The notes: a model not told the origin generated them from the letters alone. Positions 26,912 to 36,663 are shown, numbered from the stretch's first letter. The stretch: DNA of 64,000 nt from Promethearchaeota archaeon (GCA_011364925.1 RDOA01000003.1:1-64000); one strand, 5' to 3'. Numbers and translations: made by a program.

Positions 26912-29065
26912 ATGATTGAATTAGAAAAGAGAGCTTACTTACGGGAGAAGCACTTAGAACATAGAGAGTATCAATTAAAAATTGCAAAAGAGTGCGTATC
27001 AAAAAATTCGCTTGTTGTTCTTCCTACTGGTTTAGGCAAGACGGTTATCGGTGTGTATGTCGCTGCGGAAACTTTAGAAAAATTCCCTTCTAAAAGTAAA
27101 ATACTCGTTTTAGCTCCGACCAGACCATTGATCAACCAACATTACGACTCTTTTAAAAATTTAATGACAATACCCGAAGACCAATTTTTAGTGTTAACCG
27201 GAAAAACCGTTCCTGAAAAGAGAGTAGAGTTGTTCCAAGAAAACCAAATAATATTTTACACACCCCAAACATTACGAAACGATTTAGTGAATAAAAAGTA
27301 CAATTTAGAAGACGTTTGTTTGATAATTTTCGACGAGGCTCATCATGCTACAGGTGATTACGCGTATACTCTGATCGCGGATGAGTATGTTGATCAAAAT
27401 CCAGACGGAACAATCTTAGGCTTGACTGCAAGCCCTGGAGCATCGAAAGAAAAGATTAAAATTTTGTGCAATAACTTACACATTCCGCTCACCAACATCC
27501 ATACCCGCACGAGAAAAGACATCGATGTAAAAACTTATTTGAAACCTATGGATGTCTACAAAATCGGCGTTAATCTTACCGAGCTTATGAGAGACGCTTA
27601 CTTAGCAATTCAAACTTTGCTAGAAGAACGATTGCAGTATCTTTCTCAACTAGGCTTTTTAACAACGAAAGCTAGTGAGCTACATACAAAAGTTATTCGA
27701 AAGGATTTAATCGCGTTAAACACAGAATTAATTCGATTAGTGAAAGGAGATGGGGATAAAACAGGAGTTTACAGCGCGTTATCTGTAAATGCTCAAGCTT
27801 TAATCTTGTATCACATGCTTGAGTTGATCGAACAACAAGGATTAGATGTATTACTGATCTATTTAATGAAATTAAAGCAGGACGCTCGAAAAAAGACTAG
27901 TTCTAAAGCAGTTAAAATTCTAGCTTCAGACCATAGAGTTAATCAAATTTACATTGAATTGAAGAAAAATGAAGATCTCTCTCCTAAACAATTGATCCAC
28001 CCCAAGTTTTACATTCTTGAAAAATTGCTCTTACAAGAGTTCAAAAACAACCCAGATTCAAGGATATTAGTTTTTGTAAAGTTGCGCGATTCGGTTAAAA
28101 ATATTGTAAACAAATTAAAGTTAAGCAATCATGAGACCATTAAGCCAACGAGGTTCGTAGGACAATCAACCAAATCGAAGGATGATAAAGGATTACCCCA
28201 GAAAAAGCAATTAGAGATATTGGAACAGTTCAAACAAGGACATTGCAATATATTGGTAAGTACTAATGTAGGAGAGGAAGGTCTGGATATAGCAGAATGC
28301 GATTTAGTTATTTTTTACGATGTTGTTGCCTCCGAAATTAGGTTTATCCAGAGAAAGGGAAGAACTGCTCGCCATCGTGAAGGGAAAGTTATTATACTGT
28401 ATTGTAAGGCAACGCACGATGAGATCTACATGAACATCGCTTTAAGTAGATTAAAGAAAATGAATATCAACCTTAAGAGCGATCAACAGTTAAAAACAGC
28501 TTATACAAGAAGTCCAAAAGAAATGAAAATTGAAGAAAGCAGTATAGAAGATTCTAAATATGAACTTCCAAAGATGGCTAAATCTCATCAGAAGCAAGGA
28601 AATTTGGAATCGTTTTTAGGTGAATCAGTCAGTCCACTCGATGTGAAGGATAATAGTCAAAAAGCGACCGAAATCAGGATAAGTCAATCTCTTCCGGTAA
28701 AATTCGGAATAAGAAAAAAACTGCAAGAAGATAACATTCCTTTCGACGTTGTAAAGTCAATCAACCATATAACATTATTCGACCGAATCATAATCCAAGT
28801 TGTAGATCCACGCCAATTCGAAGAAGGAAAGTTGATGAGAAAGATTTCTCATTTAAATAAAAAATACCCTCTTTTTATTTCGATATTTGATTTTGTGAAC
28901 TTTTCTAACGATTATCAAGACGAAGAACGGCTTCTCAAACAAAAAGTAAAGAATTGGGGTTCAATTAGCGGTTTAAAAGCGATTCCGATCGACCTTCCCG
29001 AAGAATTATATTTCATCGTTAAAAATGTATATTTACACTCAACTGTAGAACATGAGGTTTCGTAA
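26912..29065 (+). CDS. hef: Hef-type DEAH helicase (FANCM family) with degenerate nuclease part
   Basis: I prefer the ATG at 26912 (MIELEKRAYL), which has GGAG 8 bp upstream; the track's TTG is seven codons earlier. Helicase motifs are complete: PTGLGKT near residue 40, FDEAHHATG, GLTASPG and QRKGRTARHREG near 490. A helical insert specific to Hef/FANCM/MDA5 lies between the RecA lobes. Hef remodels stalled forks. The C-terminal part (about 600-717) keeps VVDPR and an XPF-like fold pattern but lacks the GDY...ERKxxxD nuclease signature and the terminal HhH2. It is therefore likely a helicase-only Hef with a pseudo-nuclease domain, parallel to FANCM. Confidence 0.88.
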   Translation: MIELEKRAYLREKHLEHREYQLKIAKECVSKNSLVVLPTGLGKTVIGVYVAAETLEKFPSKSKILVLAPTRPLINQHYDSFKNLMTIPEDQFLVLTGKTVPEKRVELFQENQIIFYTPQTLRNDLVNKKYNLEDVCLIIFDEAHHATGDYAYTLIADEYVDQNPDGTILGLTASPGASKEKIKILCNNLHIPLTNIHTRTRKDIDVKTYLKPMDVYKIGVNLTELMRDAYLAIQTLLEERLQYLSQLGFLTTKASELHTKVIRKDLIALNTELIRLVKGDGDKTGVYSALSVNAQALILYHMLELIEQQGLDVLLIYLMKLKQDARKKTSSKAVKILASDHRVNQIYIELKKNEDLSPKQLIHPKFYILEKLLLQEFKNNPDSRILVFVKLRDSVKNIVNKLKLSNHETIKPTRFVGQSTKSKDDKGLPQKKQLEILEQFKQGHCNILVSTNVGEEGLDIAECDLVIFYDVVASEIRFIQRKGRTARHREGKVIILYCKATHDEIYMNIALSRLKKMNINLKSDQQLKTAYTRSPKEMKIEESSIEDSKYELPKMAKSHQKQGNLESFLGESVSPLDVKDNSQKATEIRISQSLPVKFGIRKKLQEDNIPFDVVKSINHITLFDRIIIQVVDPRQFEEGKLMRKISHLNKKYPLFISIFDFVNFSNDYQDEERLLKQKVKNWGSISGLKAIPIDLPEELYFIVKNVYLHSTVEHEVS

Positions 29066-29599
29066 ATGGAAGAAAATGCTTTTAAGAAAGATATAACACC
29101 GTATTTGATATTCGCGTGTAAAAGATGCCAGCAATATTCTTACGTTAAAACAACTCAAAAAACAAAAAAGTGTCTTAGGTGTGGGCATTCATACCAAGTA
29201 AAAGAACTGCTTAAAGAAGGCGAAATAGTGAGCGGCATATCAAATGCTGTCGATGCGGTGACTAGGAAACAAAACGAGCTCTCGGTTCCCGAGTTTAGGT
29301 CTCAAGGTGATTTTGTAATTAACACTAGCGATAAAATTCCAAAAAAACAAACCTTGCTTTATCTTCCGAAGGGAGATTTCAAAAAAAGGAATGAAGCTGA
29401 CGTGAAATTTAAAGCTCTCCTATACAATCTTTCAAATCTTTATGGAAAATTTCCAAGATATATGATTGAAATTATGGCAGAAAATAGCGGAATCTCAGGT
29501 GAAGAGATACCGCGCCTAATTGAAATCTTTGAAAAGCAGGGAATTCTCGTCCAATTAAAAGATGATGGTTTCTATTACCAAATTTCTCGCGAACATTAG
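29066..29599 (+). CDS. Zinc-ribbon plus winged-helix protein, hef operon
   Basis: A 177-residue protein whose ATG directly follows the hef stop. Residues 15-40 form a zinc ribbon (CKRC and CLRCGH), and the last ~70 residues form a winged-helix-like unit (IEIMAENSGISGEEIPRLIEIFEKQ). The arrangement suits a nucleic-acid-binding accessory factor of the Hef helicase. The partnership is inferred from the zero-length spacing, not from a known complex. Confidence 0.65.
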   Translation: MEENAFKKDITPYLIFACKRCQQYSYVKTTQKTKKCLRCGHSYQVKELLKEGEIVSGISNAVDAVTRKQNELSVPEFRSQGDFVINTSDKIPKKQTLLYLPKGDFKKRNEADVKFKALLYNLSNLYGKFPRYMIEIMAENSGISGEEIPRLIEIFEKQGILVQLKDDGFYYQISREH

Positions 29600-29605
29600 C
29601 AAAAT

Positions 29606-29854
29606 TTATTCTAGTTTACGAACTGATTGTATTACCTTGGCAAATTCTTCTCTCATTATACTCTTATAGAGTGGATCCCGTTTTTCGAAAGGAATTTCCT
29701 CGTAGCCAGAATAGATATTTGGTGGATTTGTCGTTTTTAATAGTTCTGAAAATGGAATCAGCATTTCAGTAAGCGCTTGCTCCATATTTTCATAATCGGA
29801 TATCTCAATAATTAAGGGTTCGTGTTTCTTATTCTTTTCAACTTCAAGACCCAT
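29606..29854 (-). CDS. Small soluble protein, unknown
   Basis: An 82-residue acidic protein beginning MGLEVEKNKKHEP. It has mixed alpha/beta pattern and no cysteines or membrane segments. The frame is dense and its start is followed by good coding composition. It converges tightly with the zinc-ribbon gene, with stops 6 bp apart. No family or function recognised. Confidence 0.55.
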   Translation of the reverse strand: MGLEVEKNKKHEPLIIEISDYENMEQALTEMLIPFSELLKTTNPPNIYSGYEEIPFEKRDPLYKSIMREEFAKVIQSVRKLE

Positions 29855-29965
29855 CCTATATACCTTTTTCTCAGTTCTAAATCCTAAATATAACGGTTCT
29901 ATATAAAGAACAAATTGTTTGTTAAAACAAAAAAGAGATTTATTGCTTTCCTTTGTCTTAAAGGA

Positions 29966-30544
29966 TTATCTAGCAACTACTTCCTTAGTCAGATCAGAGT
30001 AAATTGAGCTCCATATTTTATGAGTAGGTTGCTTATATCCATGAGTTGGGCAAGATAATGTAAGCAAGGTCCAAGGTCCTGAGATTTTCACAAAATCTAC
30101 AGTAGCCTTTTGCCCGCATTTAACACACCGGAACACCGCATCTCGAAAGTAGGGAATAGATTGATTTTTTAACCTCAGAGGAATTCTTAGAATTCTCACC
30201 TTGTTAGGAGGACAGCTCTCTTTAACTAGAACATGATCTTTAACGAGTTTTATTAGCTTTATAGCACTTTTAGTTCCACTAACAGGGCATTCGAACATTT
30301 TAATTAAATCTGTTTCAGACATTGAGCTTAAATTCTTTTGCCGTTCGCTTTTTACAAAGTATGAGATTATAAAGTAAATCATGAGGAAGATTCCAAAGCC
30401 TAAACTCAGAAAAGATGCTAAAACACTCTTTTTTGTAGAGTCGTGAGCTACCCACTCAGAGTTAATCAATACGAAAAAAAGCCAAATAAAAAATCCGCCA
30501 AGTGCCAGAAACAGAATTAAAACAAATTCTTTACCATATTTCAT
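29966..30544 (-). CDS. Two-helix membrane protein with cytosolic zinc-binding domain
   Basis: A 192-residue protein. Membrane helices are at about 7-28 and 43-66, and a soluble domain follows. The soluble part has CP (position ~87), SCPP, CVKCGQK and SCPTHGYK, which together could bind one or two zincs. Composition resembles a zinc-ribbon domain used for protein or RNA contact. No catalytic motif. Function unknown. Confidence 0.6.
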   Translation of the reverse strand: MKYGKEFVLILFLALGGFFIWLFFVLINSEWVAHDSTKKSVLASFLSLGFGIFLMIYFIISYFVKSERQKNLSSMSETDLIKMFECPVSGTKSAIKLIKLVKDHVLVKESCPPNKVRILRIPLRLKNQSIPYFRDAVFRCVKCGQKATVDFVKISGPWTLLTLSCPTHGYKQPTHKIWSSIYSDLTKEVVAR

Positions 30545-30670
30545 TCGTAATCAGCTCAATTTTACTTTTCGTAAACACTAAGATTTCGTATAATAATACT
30601 TTTGTCAACATAATATTTAAACAATTTCTTAAATAATGAAATTGGAAATCAATATTTCTCGAATTGTTCT

Positions 30671-30955
30671 TTACTCAGAGTATTCTTTGTTCACTTCTTC
30701 AAGAAAAAGTTTTATAAAATACCGTTGTCGCTTAAGATAATCCTTGATTCGGTCTGATTTTAGGTCAGGTTGGTTTTTGATTATTTTTTGGATGTACTCA
30801 AGCGCTTCTAATGTCTGTTCTTTCGTCTTTTCAAACTCTTTAATGATGTAGTTATCTTGTTCGTCATTCAATCCTTTAAAAACGAGAAATTCCTTTATCT
30901 TAATTTTCTTTCTGCTGTGTAAGTCAAACGGATCTTGATGTTCTTTAGAATCCAT
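30671..30955 (-). CDS. Small helical charged protein
   Basis: A 94-residue protein rich in Lys and Glu, predicted as three helices, the last containing KDYLKRQRYFIKLF. It has no signal, cysteine or membrane segment. It is divergent from the longin-like gene, with which it shares a 63-bp gap. Not recognised. Confidence 0.55.
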   Translation of the reverse strand: MDSKEHQDPFDLHSRKKIKIKEFLVFKGLNDEQDNYIIKEFEKTKEQTLEALEYIQKIIKNQPDLKSDRIKDYLKRQRYFIKLFLEEVNKEYSE

Positions 30956-31018
30956 CGTATTTTCTGGTTTTATTTAGGATAGATCACATAGATTTCAAAT
31001 GCTTAAAAAGGAAAAATT

Positions 31019-31498
31019 ATGTTATCCAATGCAGTTGGTATCATTGAGATCACATTTCATTTTATATATTTAAAAAATCCGGTTAAGATTGTTATGCCAG
31101 AAGTTGATTTCTTACTTGATTTCTTTGTTTTAGCAGATGGCGGCAAAGTTATATTTAGCCATTGTTCTTTGCTGCAATGTGATGAAACGCTTATTGGTGC
31201 GTACTTTCACGCCATAAATTCCATCTACAGAATTTGCTTTAAGCGAGATATGCAAAAAGTATCCTTGAACGAATATCGCTTGCATTTTAAGAAACTTGAA
31301 CCGTTCTTCTTCATCGGGATTTCAACCATTCATGTCAAGACTAAGACGGCAAACGAGAACTTTGAGATTCTGTCAAACCTCTTTTACGATAGATACCATA
31401 ATAAACTTACTAAAAATTGGGAAAGCGATGTGGCACTATTTCAAAACTTTAATTCCGAAGTAGACAAGCGCGTTAAGGAGATTGAACTTTCAAAGTAA
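31019..31498 (+). CDS. Probable longin-domain protein
   Basis: A 159-residue protein. From about residue 26 (MPEVDFLLDFF) the pattern follows the longin fold: a strand (LDFFVLADGGKVIFS), a long helix (CDETLIGAYFHAINSIYRICF), three strands (VSLNEYRLHFKKL, FFFIGISTIHVK), and two helices (ANENFEILSNLFYDRYHNKL, DVALFQNFNSEVDKRV). In eukaryotes longins serve vesicle traffic and GTPase regulation; Asgard genomes carry many free-standing ones. The call is by fold pattern only. The true start may be the ATG at 31094, although AAAGGA precedes 31019. Confidence 0.6.
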   Translation: MLSNAVGIIEITFHFIYLKNPVKIVMPEVDFLLDFFVLADGGKVIFSHCSLLQCDETLIGAYFHAINSIYRICFKRDMQKVSLNEYRLHFKKLEPFFFIGISTIHVKTKTANENFEILSNLFYDRYHNKLTKNWESDVALFQNFNSEVDKRVKEIELSK

Positions 31499-31525
31499 GT
31501 CAAACCCGAGTTGAAGATTGATTTT

Positions 31526-34045
31526 TTAATCTCCTTTGATAATCTTTTTACACAGATTAATTCCCAAACCAGTTTTTCGATCTAGAACATAGGGATTTTG
31601 CTTCTTTACTTGGGTCGCAGTGTGGAATCCCGCATTATACAGGATCCTTGCCCTAACTCTCGCTACATTATCCAACCTTAATATTAAATCAAACAATTCC
31701 TCGTGGATGCCATAATGAATTCTGATTTTAAGCGTTTCTACCATTTCAGCGATCCTTGTCATGTCTTCTTGTATTGTTAAATCTGATTCGCTTAAATGAA
31801 CTGCGATTATGCCGATAAACGTTATTATCCTTTCTATGTTGTCTTTTGTAGTGTAGAGGTCCCCAGTCATAATGTTATGGCGCTCCATTATACTGTCGAG
31901 AGACTCTTCGTCGCACCATTCCAGAATAGGTTGGAGGAGTCTGTAATCGCGCACTTTTTGTTCTGCTTTTAATACTTCATAAGCTTCTTTTACAATATCT
32001 TGGAATGTGTCTAACACAGCGTTTTCAAGTTTATATCTAATGAGCACGCCAGAAACGGGATAAAGGTACAACCTTATTATCAATTTCCCGAACTGTGAAC
32101 ACTTAATAGTCCCGTTATCCCTCAATGTAATTAAGCCTTTTTCAAACAAGTAATTTAACACATATTGGTTCTTAACTGACTTAGGAACGATATCAATCAC
32201 GTACTTTTGAAAATTGTTATCAGGAACATTTATTAAATGCAGTAAAAATGCTGTAATGTGATCGCAGAACTCAAACATAAATTGTTCGTTAGCGTAGTCG
32301 TTAGATATACCGTTTTGAAATCCGCACGAACATCGGATGCCAACATCCGTGTCGAATTCGGTATAAAATAATCCGAAATTGGTCCTTACATATCCTGATA
32401 TATTTGATTTAGATAGCTTTGTAATTTTTATCTGGTGGTGATTGCTTTTTAATTGTTGAACTTTTTGAGGATCGGAATGGAGTTTTAAAATATTAATTGG
32501 AGTGATTTCTTTAATCATAAGCAATTCGTCGATCGGAATCCCTTGTTGACCCATTTTATCTTTTATTCCGTACCAAAAGTAAGTTTTTTGGAAAAACGCA
32601 TTCAATTTCTCCAGATTGATATTTTTTTCTTCGTAAATTCGAAGGAGCACTTGTTCTTTTAATGTGTGTATCCGATTTAGCCCCGAAATTAGATCGTTAT
32701 ACTTAGGTTTATAGGTTCGCGATTGTGAAACGATTTGGAAGTAATGGTCTTCTACCCAATCTTTCTCGTCTATATCGTTTACCAACAAGTAACCAAATCC
32801 TTCATTATCTAAACCGGGTCGACCGGCTCGACCAAGCATTTGAAATATTGCATTAGCAGAAAAAGGTATGAAATAGGAAAATCCATCTCCGTTCTCGTAA
32901 TAACCAGAGAAATTTTTTATGTTGTGCCCAGAGGTAACATATTTCTTAAAGTCTTTGACTATAACTACTCGGCTAGGGAGGTTTACCCCAGCGCTTAAGG
33001 TGGTTGTAGAGCAGATGACTTTAATAATACGTTTACGATACGCATCTTCTATTAATTTTCTCTCTCGTGGAAGTAAGCCCGCATGGTGGAAAGCAACGCC
33101 GAATTTTACGAGTTTTTTAAGTTCAGAGTGTCTTCCTTTAATATTACTTAGTCTATTTTCGACCCTTTTACAAGCTTTAAGTTCAGATTCGGAGATATGA
33201 GATTTAACCAAATTTTTAAGGTTTGCTGCCATCTGATGCGTTGATTTTCTTTTATTTAAAAAGATTAATATTTGACCTCCGTTATCTAAAGTAGCTTTGG
33301 TTATTTTTTTTATTGTGGAATCTTTATTTTGGGTCGTCTCAATTCTGTATTGGAGAGGAACAGGTCGATCATCTGATGTGATGAGCGTTGTTTTATTTCC
33401 AAGAGAAGATAGCCATTCGTTAAAAAATTCAGGATTTGCTATCGTTGCTGAAAGTCCTATAATCTGAGGATTGTTCAAAAACTCGTTTAACCTTACGATT
33501 AACGACTCTAGTCGGGGTCCTCGAGATCCACTGGCGTCGCCAAGGATGTGAATCTCATCAATAATGATTGTTGAAATGTTAAAAATCCATTCTTGATCGC
33601 TAAAATTTCGTAATATTGAATCCATTTTTTCGTACGTAGTTACTAAAACATCCACATTCGCAAGTCTTGAATCGTCTATATCGTAATCTCCAATAGACAA
33701 CTCGATTTTAATCCCAAATCTGTCGTAACTTTTTTTAAAGTGTACATATTTTTCAGTTGCTAACGCTTTGAACGGAACAAGATAAATACTTTTACCGAAT
33801 TTTTGAAAAACATTATTTACTGCGCAAATCTCACCTATAAGAGTTTTACCGGATCCTGAAGGAGCGCAAACCAAAAAAGACTTTTGGAAAAATATGCCTT
33901 TTCTAATAGCTTCTTTCTGAATGTCACGTAACTTAAATATCTTTAACTCGAGAAGAACTCTTAATATCCTCTCGTCAGTAACGTATTGAAAAATCTCATC
34001 TGTTCTCTTTTTTTCTTTGGTCGGTTCCGAGTCGGTAAATTTCAT
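31526..34045 (-). CDS. Hel308-like SF2 helicase with SWIM-type zinc motif and C-terminal HhH
   Basis: An 839-residue Ski2-like helicase. Motifs: APSGSGKT near residue 60, DEIH near 165, GLSATIANP near 200, and QMLGRAGRPG near 410. Hel308 unwinds lagging strands at stalled forks. The winged-helix and ratchet parts follow. Near 570-605 an insertion contains CSCGF and, 23 residues later, FCDHITAFLLHLI, matching the CxCx(n)CxH SWIM zinc-finger pattern. I do not know this from standard Hel308. The C-terminus (about 800-839) is an HhH (ARILYNAGFHTATQVKKQNP). Length exceeds typical Hel308 (~700) by about that insert plus an N-terminal extension. Confidence 0.88.
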   Translation of the reverse strand: MKFTDSEPTKEKKRTDEIFQYVTDERILRVLLELKIFKLRDIQKEAIRKGIFFQKSFLVCAPSGSGKTLIGEICAVNNVFQKFGKSIYLVPFKALATEKYVHFKKSYDRFGIKIELSIGDYDIDDSRLANVDVLVTTYEKMDSILRNFSDQEWIFNISTIIIDEIHILGDASGSRGPRLESLIVRLNEFLNNPQIIGLSATIANPEFFNEWLSSLGNKTTLITSDDRPVPLQYRIETTQNKDSTIKKITKATLDNGGQILIFLNKRKSTHQMAANLKNLVKSHISESELKACKRVENRLSNIKGRHSELKKLVKFGVAFHHAGLLPRERKLIEDAYRKRIIKVICSTTTLSAGVNLPSRVVIVKDFKKYVTSGHNIKNFSGYYENGDGFSYFIPFSANAIFQMLGRAGRPGLDNEGFGYLLVNDIDEKDWVEDHYFQIVSQSRTYKPKYNDLISGLNRIHTLKEQVLLRIYEEKNINLEKLNAFFQKTYFWYGIKDKMGQQGIPIDELLMIKEITPINILKLHSDPQKVQQLKSNHHQIKITKLSKSNISGYVRTNFGLFYTEFDTDVGIRCSCGFQNGISNDYANEQFMFEFCDHITAFLLHLINVPDNNFQKYVIDIVPKSVKNQYVLNYLFEKGLITLRDNGTIKCSQFGKLIIRLYLYPVSGVLIRYKLENAVLDTFQDIVKEAYEVLKAEQKVRDYRLLQPILEWCDEESLDSIMERHNIMTGDLYTTKDNIERIITFIGIIAVHLSESDLTIQEDMTRIAEMVETLKIRIHYGIHEELFDLILRLDNVARVRARILYNAGFHTATQVKKQNPYVLDRKTGLGINLCKKIIKGD

Positions 34046-34296
34046 TAACGAGATTTACAATCACCAAGATCTATTACATGTTCTTAACTTATCTCCAAAT
34101 TTAAAGAAAAAAAAAAAGTGTTCGTGCCAAAGTACAAGCCCATCTAATAAGGATTAGAGATACAGATGTTTATGACATTTTGGGCTAAAATTTGACAAGA
34201 ACAATCTAGGGTGTATCTAATATTTAATACAGAGAATCTATATAAACAAAAATTTTATCTGAACTTGTCTAATTTGTCTAAAATGGAAAAATCTCT

Positions 34297-34749
34297 CTAT
34301 ATATGTATTAATAGAATGAATTGAAAATTTCTATTTATTTTCACGATATGATATGGTTGAGTTAAAGCCATTGTCACGCAATCAAATGGCGAGGGACTTG
34401 TTTCTCTTATGTATACCCATCTAAACAACCCACTTTCTCTAGTACTAGTAATTTCAATACGATAACCTCCAGTAACACGTTCTCCCATAAAAACGGCAAT
34501 AACTAGATGAGAATTGAAATTAACATATGGAGGTTCCGAAGAAGACGAATGAACTTTTTGCCATAATTCTTCCCATTCTTGTTGTGTTTGAATGATGTAA
34601 TCGCATCTTTCACGATGAGCACCAAAATATCCTAGTTCAATAGTTTCAAAATTTAAATTAGCTTTAGTAAAGGGTAAAAAAGCAACTAATATACTGAACG
34701 AGGTGATTAAAGAAACTAAAATGTAATTATAGTAAAGCGATTTCATCAT
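34297..34749 (-). CDS. Secreted PrcB-C-like domain protein
   Basis: A 150-residue protein with an N-terminal hydrophobic signal (about 8-28). The remaining ~120 residues show the PrcB C-terminal domain pattern: an FNSHLVIAVFMGERVTGGYRIEIT-type strand-turn (quoted in part) and a terminal TQPYHIVKI. In bacteria this domain occurs in proteins that stabilise a surface protease complex; here the partner is unknown. It stands alone with a long AT-rich upstream region. Confidence 0.65.
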   Translation of the reverse strand: MMKSLYYNYILVSLITSFSILVAFLPFTKANLNFETIELGYFGAHRERCDYIIQTQQEWEELWQKVHSSSSEPPYVNFNSHLVIAVFMGERVTGGYRIEITSTRESGLFRWVYIRETSPSPFDCVTMALTQPYHIVKINRNFQFILLIHI

Positions 34750-34819
34750 GATTTATACATTCATGTAAACTTAAATTTTTTTGTTTAAATATAAAGGCTA
34801 CATGTGATCTTCGATCCCT

Positions 34820-36538
34820 ATGACAAATGTGTTTGAAAATGCTCAGAGATTAGATGCCGAAGAACTCAAGGAAAAACCACTAAAATCGGATTTAACGGAA
34901 GATTTAACTATAATTAATGGAATTGGTCCCAGTACCGCTTCAAAGTTAAATAAAGCTAATATCAACACGATCAAACAGCTTGCAGATATTACGCCGAGTG
35001 AGCTTTCAGTAATTTCTGGGGTTAGCATCAATGCAGCACAAAAATTCATATCTGAAGCCAAAAACCTTCTTCCTGGATACGATTTTGAAACATTCGATGT
35101 TGCAGAGATATATTTTGAAGAGAAATTCCTACAAGAAGATAGTAATGGAGACTCAGAAATGTTCACATCTTCTCAACAAGAGGATCCCTCAATTTCAGAA
35201 AATCAATCGCAAGAGCATGAGTTAGTGATCGAGCAAATCCAAGATCGATCTCAGGAACAAATGGAAAATACATTCAATGAAGAATCTTTTATGGTTGAAG
35301 AACCTATATTCTTAGAAGAAGACTCTCGTGAAGAAACTCCGCTTGTTCCTGAGATACATGAAATGCAGGAGATTGAAACTATTCCGGAAGCATTCGAATC
35401 ATCAACAGAATTAGATATATTTGAGAATATGGTCGAACAATCGTTGAGAGCATCAGGATACTATATAATTCCAAATTCAATTAACTCATTAAACTCTATT
35501 ATGGATAATATTGACTATCTTGGATGTAAAGTTGTTCGCGTTTCGAGAAGTATCAACCACATTATCATAATTCCAATTAAGCTTTTAGATGTGGAAGAGA
35601 CCGTTTTAGTTAATGAATCGCAACTAAATTCTACTAATGTCGATTCTAGGAATAGGATACGACATTGTTATAAAGATTTATTAAAAACTGGAGATTTAAT
35701 ATTCGATGATATTTTGAACGACAATAAGCTCCGGGAATTCTTTCAAAAATATTTGCAGGTGAACTTAATACTTGAAAAAAGCGTAGAAAACAAAAAATTA
35801 TTTTTCATATCTGGTCAAACTCAGTATAAGATATTAATCGAACCAATTCTGGTCTGTAGAACGCCCCCAAGATGCATGGAAAAATCCATTTTGTTTCCAT
35901 ATCAAAGAAATACCAATGTTCATGTCGTGCAACACTCTTATTTATCCCAACTATTAGATTTTATAGAGCAAAAATACGGTTTTATCGAAACTCGCGGAAA
36001 AAGTTCGAATCCTGTCGAGGATTACCAGAAAAAAGACCATAAATTTCGAACAAACGTACGAGTCATTTCAATTCCGGTAATAGGCTATGCTATTGCGTTA
36101 GCAGTTATTTATTTCGCGGAACTCTATTTCTTGCTTAGGCTATTTAATAGTATTGGGTTTGCTATCGTAGGGATTTATCTCACAATGTTAAGCTACTTAT
36201 ACTCCAAGTCTTATAAAGCGAAAAAACAACTCGCCCTCGAATTTGAAACGCCGTATTACCTGCAAAATTTAGAATTTAGCGAAGCTGATTTATTAGAGTT
36301 TAAAGATATGTTCTCTACTGAGCTTTTAACGCAATTTGGGTACGAATGTTTTGGAAAAGAGAAGAGGTTCAAAGTTTTAGATAAGGTTGAGCAAGAAGAT
36401 TATATGAACAGCCTTCAGAAACATAAAAAAGAAGATATGTCTCATATCGTACACGAATCGAATAAAACTAATAAAAATTTTTTAACAGACGAAAATCCCG
36501 CTTATAACAGTAAGTATCTCTCATTCTTAGAAGATTAG
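34820..36538 (+). CDS. HhH protein tethered to the membrane
   Basis: A 572-residue protein. Residues of about 28-85 hold a helix-hairpin-helix pair (INGIGPSTASKLNKANINTI, then ISGVSINAAQKF), as in RadA N-termini and other DNA-binding proteins. An acidic, Glu-rich low-complexity linker (about 110-200) leads to an alpha/beta domain (about 210-390), then two membrane helices (about 413-460) and a cytosolic C-terminal tail. The layout suggests a protein that holds DNA, or a DNA-bound complex, at the membrane. This is inference from domain order. No family name recognised for the middle domain. Confidence 0.65.
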   Translation: MTNVFENAQRLDAEELKEKPLKSDLTEDLTIINGIGPSTASKLNKANINTIKQLADITPSELSVISGVSINAAQKFISEAKNLLPGYDFETFDVAEIYFEEKFLQEDSNGDSEMFTSSQQEDPSISENQSQEHELVIEQIQDRSQEQMENTFNEESFMVEEPIFLEEDSREETPLVPEIHEMQEIETIPEAFESSTELDIFENMVEQSLRASGYYIIPNSINSLNSIMDNIDYLGCKVVRVSRSINHIIIIPIKLLDVEETVLVNESQLNSTNVDSRNRIRHCYKDLLKTGDLIFDDILNDNKLREFFQKYLQVNLILEKSVENKKLFFISGQTQYKILIEPILVCRTPPRCMEKSILFPYQRNTNVHVVQHSYLSQLLDFIEQKYGFIETRGKSSNPVEDYQKKDHKFRTNVRVISIPVIGYAIALAVIYFAELYFLLRLFNSIGFAIVGIYLTMLSYLYSKSYKAKKQLALEFETPYYLQNLEFSEADLLEFKDMFSTELLTQFGYECFGKEKRFKVLDKVEQEDYMNSLQKHKKEDMSHIVHESNKTNKNFLTDENPAYNSKYLSFLED

Positions 36539-36663
36539 CATCTCAATTTAATTTAAAATTAATTATTCATACTTATTTTTACTTAGGACTCCTTATTATT
36601 ATAATAATGAATAAATAAATTTCTAATACTACAAAAAAGACAATCGTTAAAATAATTAAACAG

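Noticed and set aside
36000-36025. GTTCGAATCC-like sequence, reminiscent of a tRNA T-arm
   Set aside because: It lies inside the HhH membrane protein gene and no acceptor, D or anticodon stems can be formed around it.
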